Notes under the pieces: model-generated
The model's database searches: none
What the model was told of the DNA's origin: nothing
What the model saw: the letters and a program-made list of their open reading frames with translations, nothing else
NCBI GenBank assembly: GCA_934154785.1
Contig: CAKPGL010000006.1
Location: 1-42,229 of the forward strand
Origin: an uncultured Bacilli bacterium
GTDB taxonomy: Bacteria; Bacillota_I; Bacilli_A; RF39; UBA660
Length of the DNA: 42,229 nt
Direction: 5' to 3'
Position numbers and translations under genes: made by a program
Shown: one piece after another, positions 15,977 through 24,009 of the stretch
Numbering within the stretch: the first letter of the stretch is position 1
Layout of the letters: every line of letters starts with the position of its first letter

Positions 15977-16270
15977 ATGAATAGTAGTAGTTATAAATGG
16001 TTTGATTTAAATCTATTTGAAATAAGAAGTATGCGTGATAATGATAAAAAAACTACTTTTCTTAAACTTAGAAAAGAATGTATAAAGGATTTGATTTTAC
16101 CATTATTAGTTAATTTACCACTTCATTCAGGATTTAAATTTTCTAATACTAATGATTATTTAAGTTGTAAAGAAATGTTAAAAGAATTATTTCGTGAATA
16201 TCATAAAAGAGAATATTCTAAACAAGAAGTTATGGATATAGTAAATGGAAAAAGAGTAAAAAAACATTGA
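15977..16270 (+). CDS. Hypothetical protein
   Basis: A 97-aa soluble, basic protein with no family recognised. It is helical in appearance: W9-F10-D11 near the start, a Lys/Arg-rich middle (KLRKECIKDLILPLL), and a C-terminal helix ending NGKRVKKH. It begins four bases after the HD-domain gene without a good ribosome site of its own, so it is likely translated by coupling. Its last codons form the left arm of the terminator. Co-occurrence with the HD protein may indicate a shared role, but that is a guess. Confidence 0.55.
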   Translation: MNSSSYKWFDLNLFEIRSMRDNDKKTTFLKLRKECIKDLILPLLVNLPLHSGFKFSNTNDYLSCKEMLKELFREYHKREYSKQEVMDIVNGKRVKKH

Positions 16271-16285
16271 TTACTCTTTTTCTTT
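16249..16285 (+). terminator. Terminator of the hemW unit
   Basis: Perfect 11-bp stem (16249-16259 with 16271-16281), then a T-rich tail. Confidence 0.75.
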
Positions 16286-16295
16286 TCGGTATAAT
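16267..16295 (+). promoter_or_regulatory. Sigma-A promoter of thyX-tmk
   Basis: TTGATT (16267-16272), 17 bp, TATAAT (16290-16295). The -35 lies in the loop of the preceding terminator. Confidence 0.65.
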
Positions 16296-16324
16296 ATTTA
16301 TAGTTGCGAGGGGGAGAGATAAAA

Positions 16325-17110
16325 ATGGAAAAAGAACCACAAATAGCTAGTGCTAAAGTTACATTATTAGGATATACAAAAACTATGAATGGACAAGGGC
16401 CAGAAGCTATAATTGCAACGGCTGGGAAGTTATGTTATTCTAAGTCAGATATTACTTCTTTAAATGAAAGATTAACTGATGAAGATATTGCTAAATTTAT
16501 TAATATGTTAGCGGGATTTGGACATTATAGTCCATTTGAACATGCTAATTTTACATTTGGAATAGAAGGAATTAGTAGGACTTGTTCTCATCAAATAGTA
16601 AGACATAGAACTGGTAGTTATTCACAACAAAGTCAAAGATATGTTAATTTAGATAATAGTTTTGAATTTATAATACCTGAAGAAATAAGTGATTGCGAAG
16701 AAGCTAAAAAAATATACATAGATTCTATTTATAGAGATTATGATGCTTATAAAGAAATAACTCTTAAGTTAGTAGAAAAGTATATAAACGAAGGTATTAA
16801 TGAAAAAATCGCTATTAAAAAAGCCTTAGAAGATGCTAGATTTGCTTTACCTAATGCTTGTGAAACTAAGTTAATAATGACTATGGATGCTAGAAACTTA
16901 ATTCATTTTTTTGAAGAGAGATGTTGTATGCGTGCTCAGTGGGAAGTTAGAGATGTTGCTAATCAAATGTTAGACTTAGTATTAGATGTCGCACCTAATA
17001 TATTTTCTAAAGCTGGACCTGCTTGTGCATTTGGTAAATGTAAAGAAGGAAAAATGAGTTGTGGACAAGTACAAGAACCAAGAGAGAAACAAAAGGTGAA
17101 AAAGTTATGA
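16325..17110 (+). CDS. thyX: FAD-dependent thymidylate synthase
   Basis: A 261-aa flavoenzyme methylating dUMP to dTMP using methylenetetrahydrofolate and NADPH. The ThyX signature RHRTGSYSQQSQRY (RHRxxSxxxxSxRY) sits near residues 92-105. The C-terminal half has the family's DARNLIHFFEERCC and AQWEVRD blocks. ATG 16325 is chosen: GAGGGGGAG lies about nine bases before it, and an upstream in-frame TTG lies before that site. Its TGA overlaps the ATG of tmk, so dTMP synthesis and its phosphorylation are coupled in one operon. Confidence 0.95.
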   Translation: MEKEPQIASAKVTLLGYTKTMNGQGPEAIIATAGKLCYSKSDITSLNERLTDEDIAKFINMLAGFGHYSPFEHANFTFGIEGISRTCSHQIVRHRTGSYSQQSQRYVNLDNSFEFIIPEEISDCEEAKKIYIDSIYRDYDAYKEITLKLVEKYINEGINEKIAIKKALEDARFALPNACETKLIMTMDARNLIHFFEERCCMRAQWEVRDVANQMLDLVLDVAPNIFSKAGPACAFGKCKEGKMSCGQVQEPREKQKVKKL

Positions 17111-17787
17111 GAGGTAAATTAATTGTTATAGAAGGAACTGATTGCTCTGGTAAAGAAACTCAAACTAATTTGTTAATGAATGAATTAACTAAATTAGGTA
17201 TGCGCGTAGAAAAGTTTAGTTTTCCTAATTATCAATCACCAACTGGAAGGATAATTGGTGGACCTTATTTAGGAAAAAGTTACATTGGTGATAGTTGGTT
17301 TAATGAAGGTGCTACTAAAGTAGATCCTAAAGTAGCGGCATTATACTATGCAGCAGATAGAAAATATAATATTTATAAAATTACTTTCTTACTTGAAAAT
17401 GGTGTAAATGTTATATTAGATAGATATGTTTATTCTAATATGGCTCATCAAGGAGGTAAGATTGTTGATAGTGTAGAAAGACAAAAACTATACACTTGGC
17501 TAGAAACTTTAGAATTTGATTTATTAGAATTACCGCATGCTGATATTAAAATATTTCTACATATGCCATTTGAACAGTCTGCTATATTAAAACAAAATAG
17601 GGAAGAGACACCTGATGAACATGAAAAAGACGCTAAACATTTAAAATCAGCTGAATCTGCTTACTTAGAACTTGCTGATAAATATAGTTTTAAAACTATA
17701 GAATGTGCAAGTAACGATAAAATAAAAAGCATTGATGAGATACACAAGGAATTAATGAATTACTTATTAGATAAACTAAAAAAATAA
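17107..17787 (+). CDS. tmk: Thymidylate (dTMP) kinase
   Basis: A 226-aa nucleoside monophosphate kinase turning dTMP into dTDP. P-loop EGTDCSGKETQ (residues 9-19) has Glu in place of the usual Ser/Thr after the Lys, a variant I believe is common in tmk of gut Firmicutes. LDRYVYSNMAHQG (near residue 103) is the DR(Y/H) motif, and the FPNYQSPTGRIIGGPYL segment binds substrate. AAAGGTG precedes the ATG 17107, which overlaps the thyX stop. No terminator is obvious after it. Confidence 0.9.
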   Translation: MRGKLIVIEGTDCSGKETQTNLLMNELTKLGMRVEKFSFPNYQSPTGRIIGGPYLGKSYIGDSWFNEGATKVDPKVAALYYAADRKYNIYKITFLLENGVNVILDRYVYSNMAHQGGKIVDSVERQKLYTWLETLEFDLLELPHADIKIFLHMPFEQSAILKQNREETPDEHEKDAKHLKSAESAYLELADKYSFKTIECASNDKIKSIDEIHKELMNYLLDKLKK

Positions 17788-17796
17788 GATTACTTA

Positions 17797-17825
17797 TTGA
17801 GAAAATATTAAAATTGTGATATCAT
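17797..17825 (+). promoter_or_regulatory. Sigma-A promoter of the 17849 gene
   Basis: TTGAGA (17797-17802), 17 bp, TATCAT (17820-17825). The predicted transcript start near 17832 leaves no room for a leader before the ATG at 17837, which supports the GTG start at 17849. Confidence 0.55.
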
Positions 17826-17848
17826 TACTATGATAGATGGGTGATAGT

Positions 17849-19057
17849 GTGAGGACTAATAAAAGAAGGGTTATTGTTTATGCTTTAGCAATAGCGCTTG
17901 CTGTAACTACAGTAGCGTATGCTGTTATGCAAACAACATTAAATGTCTCTGGTACAATAATAAAAAAAGGTGCAGCATTAGACATATATTTTGCTAATTT
18001 AAAAACACCTAGTTTTTCCGGAAATGGTAAATCTACTAGTGCAACTTTGTCATCTACTAATATTGAATTTACAATAGAATTATCTGAACCGTTAGATTCA
18101 GTTACATATTATTTTGATGTAGTTAATTCTGGGACTATTAATGCTAAGTTAGATTCTATTACATATTCTGGAGTGACTACCGCGTCTAATAAAAATATAG
18201 GAACTACCTTTACTTATTATGATGGCACAGAAATAAAAGAAGGTGATTTCTTAGCTGCTGGTGTTACTAGAAATCTTAAATTAAAAATAGAATATAAGGA
18301 TGTTAATTACATATATTCTACGGATAATAAATTTACAATAAAAGTTACACTTGTATATATGCAGTATGATGGCGAGATTCCAACACCTGGTGGCGATACA
18401 TCAATAATTGCGGAGTGTAATCATAGTTGTACCGGTTCTGGTCAAACTTGTACTAGCACTGATATAGCAACTGACTACGGCATTAGATGTAAAGTTAAAT
18501 ATTCTGCTTCTTTAGAACCAATTGACTTTTATATATTGGGTGATGATGGAACAAATTTAACTATGTTGTCAGGGCGTGTTCTTGTTACTTCTCGCTATGG
18601 TAATAACGATTATTATCCAGTTTGGCCTAATGTGGCTTTAGGAACGTTAGGAGCTATGCCAACGGATAATCTTCCAGAATTTACCTACAAATTCGATGAT
18701 GGGAAAGGATTCTATGAACCACAATATCCAACTTCTGGTAATCCTATGACAGCTAGAATAAGATTGCCTAGAGCCAGTGATTTTGCTAATATAGGAATTA
18801 GGCTTAGTAGTAGTGTTGGTGTACAAGTACCTACTTGGGCTGCTGAAGCAAGTGGTTCATCATATTGGCTTACTACAAAATATTCTCATGCTACTACATC
18901 AAGTGAAGAAGGTAATTATTATCATGTTTGCGTTACCGGCAATAAATTAAGTGGTTCCTGTGGACGTTTTATGGATACAAATACAGAACGTGGTGTTCGT
19001 GGAGTAATAGTTATACCTAGAAGCAATGTTAAAGTTAACTATGAACTTGGTAGTTAA
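17849..19057 (+). CDS. TasA-like protein fused to a Cys-rich and DUF6273-like C-terminal region, copy 3
   Basis: A 402-aa secreted protein. Residues 1-27 form the signal of this family (RRVIVYALAIALAVTT, AYAVMQTTL). A TasA-like domain runs to about residue 185, with SEPLDSVTYYFDVVNSGT and an ending LVYMQYD that matches the last residues of the single-domain copies. A Pro/Gly linker (EIPTPGGDTS) follows. Then comes a cysteine-bearing region (CNHSCTGSGQTC, then C) and a C-terminal part with YWLTTKYSH and ERGVRGVIVIPRS, resembling DUF6273-type domains. GTG 17849 fits GGGTGAT as ribosome site and the promoter position. Surface role inferred. Confidence 0.65.
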   Translation: MRTNKRRVIVYALAIALAVTTVAYAVMQTTLNVSGTIIKKGAALDIYFANLKTPSFSGNGKSTSATLSSTNIEFTIELSEPLDSVTYYFDVVNSGTINAKLDSITYSGVTTASNKNIGTTFTYYDGTEIKEGDFLAAGVTRNLKLKIEYKDVNYIYSTDNKFTIKVTLVYMQYDGEIPTPGGDTSIIAECNHSCTGSGQTCTSTDIATDYGIRCKVKYSASLEPIDFYILGDDGTNLTMLSGRVLVTSRYGNNDYYPVWPNVALGTLGAMPTDNLPEFTYKFDDGKGFYEPQYPTSGNPMTARIRLPRASDFANIGIRLSSSVGVQVPTWAAEASGSSYWLTTKYSHATTSSEEGNYYHVCVTGNKLSGSCGRFMDTNTERGVRGVIVIPRSNVKVNYELGS

Positions 19058-19090
19058 AAATCAAAGTAGTGCTTACTTTGATTTTTCTTT
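19056..19090. terminator. Bidirectional terminator between convergent genes
   Basis: Perfect 13-bp stem (19056-19068 with 19074-19086), 5-nt loop, T-tracts on both strands. Confidence 0.85.
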
Positions 19091-19097
19091 TATTAAT

Positions 19098-19601
19098 TTA
19101 GTTTATATAACCACCATATATATTAAAAGCATTTTGAGAAATTATAAGAGCATCAGTATCAATACTTTTAATTATTTTAATGATGTTTTTAATTTGTTTC
19201 CTTGGTATCATAGTAAATAAAATTGCTTTATTGTTATCTTTTCCCTTACCAATAGTTGAAGTAACTGCAAAATTATTTTCACGTATTTTCTTTACTATTT
19301 TTTCTTCGTTATTATTGTTAATTATAATTAATAGAAGTTTTTTTCCAATTGCAATTTTCTCTTCTAGGACACCTCCTAAATAAGAACCAACTATAGATCC
19401 TAGAGCAAACGCTATAATTTTAAATGGATTTTCTAAAATATTAGTAACTACTACTCCAGTAATACATACCCAAACTAGCGCTACTAAGCCTTGTAATATA
19501 GCACCTAGTAATTTTTTTCCATTAGCAACAACAATTATTCTTAAAGTAGCTAGCATATTTTCAACTACTTTTGATAAAAATATAATAATATATAAAAACA
19601 T
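19098..19601 (-). CDS. UPF0316 (YebE-like) membrane protein with DUF2179 domain
   Basis: A 167-aa protein with about three membrane segments in the first 90 residues (VENMLATLRIIVVANGKK at residues 12-29 is characteristic). A cytoplasmic DUF2179-type domain follows (AVTSTIGKGKDNNKAILFTMIPRKQ). This is the UPF0316 arrangement, of unknown function. ATG at 19601 is preferred to the GTG at 19610 because GGTGA then sits five bases before the start. Convergent with the preceding gene. Another DUF2179 protein (YitT type) is at 23996. Confidence 0.8.
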   Translation of the reverse strand: MFLYIIIFLSKVVENMLATLRIIVVANGKKLLGAILQGLVALVWVCITGVVVTNILENPFKIIAFALGSIVGSYLGGVLEEKIAIGKKLLLIIINNNNEEKIVKKIRENNFAVTSTIGKGKDNNKAILFTMIPRKQIKNIIKIIKSIDTDALIISQNAFNIYGGYIN

Positions 19602-19654
19602 ATTGTTCACCAGTAAATATTATTTACAAAAATTAAAAATATATCAAAATACTA

Positions 19655-19683
19655 TTGAAAAAAAAATAAAAATCTTATACAAT
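19655..19683 (+). promoter_or_regulatory. Sigma-A promoter of TasA-like copy 4
   Basis: TTGAAA (19655-19660), 17 bp, TACAAT (19678-19683). The leader contains a small ACCTA/TAGGT inverted repeat (19693-19708) before the ribosome site. Confidence 0.6.
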
Positions 19684-19729
19684 ATATTTGTAACCTATAA
19701 GGGTAGGTAAGATAGAATGGAGAATAAAA

Positions 19730-20347
19730 ATGGAAACAAAAAAACAAAGAACATTAGCAATATTTGCTTTAGCAATTGCTTTAATAGCAACAACAGTAGC
19801 ATATGCAGCTTTATCTACAACTTTACAAGTTAGTGGTACTGTAACAAAAAAGGGTGGAACTTGGAATATATATATTAGTAAAATTTCAAATGTAACAAAA
19901 ACAGGCGATGCATCAATAACTACGAACCCTACTACTATTTCCGGTAATTCTACTGTGAAAATAGATTTTACTGCAACGTTAGCGAAACCAGGAGATTCGG
20001 TATCATTTGATTTTACAGTAGCAAATGGTGGTTCTATAGATGCTAAAATAAATTCCCCTTATTATATTGGACCAAGATTTATAGAATCAGATGGTGCAGA
20101 TGGAGGTACTTACTCGGATTCTGAATCATCAAAAGTTTTAAAGGATATAATTTGTACTCTTACTTATAATGGTACAAAGATTACGTCTTCTAATAGTTCA
20201 ATTTTATCTTTAGCTGCTGCTAAAAATAACGTACCAACAACAAAAACAATACATATGAGCTGTGTATACGATGAAACTGCTACGACAGTTAGTTCAAAAA
20301 ATGCTTCAATGAAATTTGAATTATCATTACCTTATATACAAGGATAG
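19730..20347 (+). CDS. TasA/camelysin-like secreted protein, copy 4
   Basis: A 205-aa paralogue. The signal (KKQRTLAIFALAIALIATT, AYAALSTTLQVSGTVTKKGGTW) is almost identical to copies 1 and 2, and AKPGDSVSFDFTVANGGS (near residue 86) is the TasA-type motif. The middle carries unique loops, including a GADGGTYSD turn near residue 122, and two cysteines (about residues 137 and 183). It ends in LPYIQG. It has its own promoter and terminator, unlike the copy 1-2 pair. Function inferred as a surface or matrix protein. Confidence 0.75.
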   Translation: METKKQRTLAIFALAIALIATTVAYAALSTTLQVSGTVTKKGGTWNIYISKISNVTKTGDASITTNPTTISGNSTVKIDFTATLAKPGDSVSFDFTVANGGSIDAKINSPYYIGPRFIESDGADGGTYSDSESSKVLKDIICTLTYNGTKITSSNSSILSLAAAKNNVPTTKTIHMSCVYDETATTVSSKNASMKFELSLPYIQG

Positions 20348-20359
20348 TAAATTAATATT

Positions 20360-20390
20360 AAAAATAGGAATTTGATTTCCTATTTTTTAT
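20360..20390 (+). terminator. Terminator after TasA-like copy 4
   Basis: 11-bp stem (20360-20370 with 20377-20387), 6-nt loop, T-run. Confidence 0.8.
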
Positions 20391-20446
20391 TGAATAATTT
20401 TGGGGAATAATGTAAAATTATATTTAGAGAAAATAGGAGATATATC

Positions 20447-21505
20447 ATGATTGAAGTTGATAAATCTAGAATAAAATGGGTAGATAATGCAAAGTATATC
20501 TTAATTATGTGTGTTATTTTATTACATTTGTTTAATTTACCGTCTAGCGTAGAAATTTTTATAGGTAGTTTTACAGTGCCAGGATTTTTCTTTTGTGCTG
20601 GGTATGTTTATAAACATAAATGTAGTTTTAAAACTTTTTTATATAATAAATTTCGAAGTTTATTTATACCTTGGTTATTTTTTAGTAATTTTAATATTCT
20701 TTTATCACATATCTTTTCTTTTAATATTCAAGATAAATTAAGTGTATCTCTAATAAAAAATATGCTTCAAATTAGAGAGTATGGGGATGGATTATGGTTT
20801 ATTTCTGCTCTTTTTATAGCGTTTATTCCATTTTATTTTGTAATCAATTTATTTAAATTAAAGTATATTAAGGAACATAAATATGGAAAATATATGCCTT
20901 TATTTTTATCTATAGTATTATTAATAGTAAGTTTAGTTTACAGTTGTTTTATGAATCCTACATTTTTTCCTTGGAATAATGTTAATTTGCCTTGGCATAT
21001 TGAGTATATTTTTATAGCTGTGTTTTTTATGATTATTGGTTACTATTATAGAAATTATTTTGAATCTCAATTATCTTTAGATAGATTTTTATCTTTTATT
21101 ATTGTTTTATTTATATATATTATTGCTTTATTTTTTAAATATATGATATTCAAGAATACTTTTTTCGTAGCGTGTTTTGATAAATTAACGGCGGTTGTCG
21201 GTATTATGATGATTGTTAATGTTTCCAAAATGATGAAATCTAATAAATATACATCTTTTATAGGACAGAATACTATTACTTATTTTGCTATTCATGGTAA
21301 AGCAATATCTTTACTTCAAAATATAATAATAAAATTTTTTGGTAATATATATTATAATATAATTAATAATTACTTTTTTTGTTTAATATTCTTGGTAATT
21401 CTTACTTTTATAACCGCTACTATTTTAATTTGTCCTACAATAATTATAAAGAAATGTTTGCCATTTTTATATTATAATAACCAAAGTAAAAATAGGAATA
21501 CTTAA
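20447..21505 (+). CDS. Membrane acyltransferase (acyltransferase family 3)
   Basis: A 352-aa polytopic protein with about ten membrane helices. The N-terminus RIKWVDNAKYILIMCVILLHLF and the next helix VPGFFFCAGYVYKHK match the acyltransferase-3 family, where the His (here LLHL) is catalytic. Such enzymes O-acetylate surface polysaccharides or wall polymers using cytoplasmic acyl donors. AGGAGA precedes the ATG. Its 3' end overlaps the convergent glycosyltransferase gene by four bases. Substrate unknown. Confidence 0.82.
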   Translation: MIEVDKSRIKWVDNAKYILIMCVILLHLFNLPSSVEIFIGSFTVPGFFFCAGYVYKHKCSFKTFLYNKFRSLFIPWLFFSNFNILLSHIFSFNIQDKLSVSLIKNMLQIREYGDGLWFISALFIAFIPFYFVINLFKLKYIKEHKYGKYMPLFLSIVLLIVSLVYSCFMNPTFFPWNNVNLPWHIEYIFIAVFFMIIGYYYRNYFESQLSLDRFLSFIIVLFIYIIALFFKYMIFKNTFFVACFDKLTAVVGIMMIVNVSKMMKSNKYTSFIGQNTITYFAIHGKAISLLQNIIIKFFGNIYYNIINNYFFCLIFLVILTFITATILICPTIIIKKCLPFLYYNNQSKNRNT

Positions 21506-21522
21506 TTTGTAGTATTCCTATT
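21491..21522. terminator. Hairpin shared by the convergent 3' ends
   Basis: Perfect 12-bp stem (21491-21502 with 21511-21522) spanning both stop codons. T-tracts are weak, so termination efficiency is uncertain. Confidence 0.6.
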
Positions 21523-22737
21523 CTTTATAGCACTTTTATATATTTTTATTAATGATTTATAGTGTAATTCTGGAGTGAAATTTTTTAAGTAAATATTGTA
21601 AGAATAGTTACAGAACTCATTATATTTTTGTTCGGTTAATGATTCAAATTTATTTAAACATTTATCAAGATCTTTAGTATCGTTTGGTTTAAATAAATAT
21701 CCATTTTTATTATGAATAATCATTTCTGGTATGCCGCCAATGTTTGCACCTATAATTGGTTTTTTTAATTGTAATGTTTCAATTATAGAATAAGGACAGT
21801 TTTCATACCACATTGATGGAATAATAATACATTTTGCATTTATAATCAAATTTTTTAAATTTTCTTTATTTTGAAAATTTATAAATGTTACATTATCTAT
21901 TTTATTGTTTATTACGTAGTTTTTTAAATCTTGTTCAATAGGACCAGTACCAACAATAATAAGTTTTTTATTGAAAGTTTTAAATTCTTCTAGTAGGGAT
22001 AATAAGCCTTTTTCTTTTGATAATCTTCCAATATATATGTAATAACCATTGAATGCAGGTTTAAAATTTTCTTCCTGATTATCAATAAAATTAGGAATAT
22101 ATGTTAGTTTATTTTTATTTATTCCAAATTCTTCAAATTTTTTATAATAGAATTTACTTGGGGTAATTATATAATCTATTTTATCATAAACTTTTCTAAA
22201 ATAATTAATGTAGGCTTCAACTGTTCCTAGGAAGCTTTTTATGTATGAATTTTTAATACACTTTGATAAAGTACAATGATAGTATTTGTGCTTTTTACAC
22301 TTTTCACAAACTTCATTACTAGATAACATTTGATAATTAGGACATATCATTTTAAGTTCATGGGCTGTATATATAATTGGTATATTATTCTTTTTTAAAA
22401 TGTCAATTATTGAAGTAGATAATTGATGTTGAAAAAGATTTAGATGGGCTATATCTGGTTTAGTGTCTTTTATTAACTTTTTTAATTTACGTTTTGCTTC
22501 TAAAGAGTATATTAATTTAAAAGCATTGTTAACATTAATAAAAAAGTTTTTGTTATCATTGTATTCAACATTTTTTACAAAGTATTTACTATAAGGTGAA
22601 TAAAGATTTTTTTTATCTTGCATGGAAAAATCAATAACAGTATGACCATTATTTTCTAGAAGTTTTTTTAAGTTGAAGTAATAAGTTTCACTTCCACCTT
22701 TTATGTAGAAAAATTTATTAATCATTAAAATCTTCAT
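21502..22737 (-). CDS. Family 4 glycosyltransferase
   Basis: A 411-aa GT-B enzyme. The N-terminal domain starts MKILMINKFFYIKGGSETYYFNL, the usual GGSE donor-side loop. A cysteine-rich insertion lies near residues 133-160 (CPNY, CEKCKKHKYYHC, C), as in several GT4 proteins. The C-terminal donor domain has YIGRLSKEKGL (near residue 237) and the E-x7-E region SMWYENCPYSIIETLQLKKPIIG. It likely adds a sugar to a cell-surface glycan. AAAGGTG lies nine bases before the ATG. The only minus-strand gene of its neighbourhood. Confidence 0.88.
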   Translation of the reverse strand: MKILMINKFFYIKGGSETYYFNLKKLLENNGHTVIDFSMQDKKNLYSPYSKYFVKNVEYNDNKNFFINVNNAFKLIYSLEAKRKLKKLIKDTKPDIAHLNLFQHQLSTSIIDILKKNNIPIIYTAHELKMICPNYQMLSSNEVCEKCKKHKYYHCTLSKCIKNSYIKSFLGTVEAYINYFRKVYDKIDYIITPSKFYYKKFEEFGINKNKLTYIPNFIDNQEENFKPAFNGYYIYIGRLSKEKGLLSLLEEFKTFNKKLIIVGTGPIEQDLKNYVINNKIDNVTFINFQNKENLKNLIINAKCIIIPSMWYENCPYSIIETLQLKKPIIGANIGGIPEMIIHNKNGYLFKPNDTKDLDKCLNKFESLTEQKYNEFCNYSYNIYLKNFTPELHYKSLIKIYKSAIKNRNTTN

Positions 22738-22826
22738 AGTTATTTTTCACCTTTACGAAACAATTATATCATGCCAAATAATTATTTACAATTTATTTTA
22801 CATCTTTGTTTATATTTATTTGTTAG

Positions 22827-22855
22827 TTGCGAATATGTTCACTAAATGGTATAAT
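22827..22855 (+). promoter_or_regulatory. Sigma-A promoter of prfB
   Basis: TTGCGA (22827-22832), 17 bp, TATAAT (22850-22855) with a TGG extended -10. Confidence 0.7.
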
Positions 22856-22886
22856 TATTATGTATTTATATAGATAGAGGTGCTAT

Positions 22887-24009
22887 ATGGAAACAAATGA
22901 GTTAAATAGTGTATATTTAAAATTTAGTGATAGAGTAAAAGAACTTTGGAGGTTACTTTGACTTTGATAATAAAAATAAAAGAATAAAAGAATTAGAAGC
23001 TATTATGGAAGGTACTAATTTTTGGGATAATCGTGATAAGAGTGAAAGTGTTATTTCAGAGTTAAACGCTTTAAAAAGAATGATAAATGAGGTATCTTCA
23101 CTAAAAGATAAAATAGATAATAATTTAGAAATAATTGCTTCTTTATCTACTGAAGAAGAACCAGATAGTGAGTTTTTATCTTTAGTAGAAGAAGAAATCA
23201 AACCTATAGAAAACGAACTATCGCATTTAGAAACAGAAATGCTACTAAATGGTCCTTATGATAAATTAGGGGCAATTATGGAAATTCATTCTGGTGCTGG
23301 TGGTACAGAAGCTTGTGATTGGGCAGATATGCTTTATAGAATGTATACTCGTTGGTGTGAAAAGAAAAACTATAAGATAGAAGTAATTGATTCTCAACCT
23401 GGTGAAGAAGTTGGTATAAAAAGCTTAACTATGTTAATTAAAGGAATGAATGCTTTTGGTTATTTAAAAGGGGAAAAAGGTGTTCATAGATTAGTTAGAA
23501 TTTCTCCATTTGATTCTAATGCTAGAAGACATACTTCATTTGCTTCAGTATTAGTTGCACCTCTTTTTGAAGAAAGTAGTATTGATATTGAAATAAATCC
23601 ATCTGACATACGCGTAGATGTATATCGTAGTAGTGGTTGTGGTGGACAAGGAGTAAATACTACGGATAGTGCTGTACGTATTACGCATTTACCTACTAAG
23701 ATAGTTGTTACTTGTCAAAATGAGCGCAGTCAGATTCAAAATAAAGAACGTGCTATGGAAGTGTTAAAAAATAAATTATATGAACTAGAACTTGAAAAAA
23801 GAAGTGATAAATTAGCGGAATTAAAAGGTACTAGTATGGATATTAATTTTGGTTCACAAATAAGAAGTTATGTAATGTGCCCTTATACACTTGTAAAAGA
23901 TCATCGTAATGGTACGGAAACTAGTAATGTAAACAAAGTATTAGATGGTGATATAGATTTATTTATTGAAGGTTATTTGAAAGGAAGTTGTAATAGTGGA
24001 AGTAGATAA
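22887..24009 (+). CDS. prfB: Peptide chain release factor 2, with programmed +1 frameshift
   Basis: Recognises UGA/UAA stops and triggers peptide release; 373 aa after frameshift. Frame 1 runs from ATG 22887 through CTT at 22956-22958 and meets TGA at 22959-22961. Reading continues +1 from GAC at 22960 (DFDNKNKRIKELE), the standard RF2 continuation. The site has all known elements: slippery CTT-TGA-C and an internal Shine-Dalgarno GGAGG at 22948-22952, three bases before CTT. Downstream, SPF (ISPFDSNARRH) is the UGA-reading tripeptide and GGQ (CGGQGVN) the catalytic loop. The frameshift autoregulates RF2. The start has GAGGTG upstream. YitT-type gene overlaps its end. Confidence 0.95.

Noticed and set aside
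15394..17787. HD protein, thyX and tmk as a prophage nucleotide-metabolism cassette
   Set aside because: No phage structural, integrase or lysis genes are present. hemW, thyX and tmk have ordinary promoters and host-like codon use.
21502..22737. Cysteine cluster in the GT4 enzyme as a novel zinc domain
   Set aside because: Cysteine-rich loops after the HxLK-type motif occur in several GT4 subfamilies, so I treat it as a family feature.
22887..22961. Apparent frameshift mutation or pseudogene at the start of prfB
   Set aside because: The internal Shine-Dalgarno, CTT-TGA-C and correct continuation match the programmed RF2 frameshift, so this is regulation and not damage.
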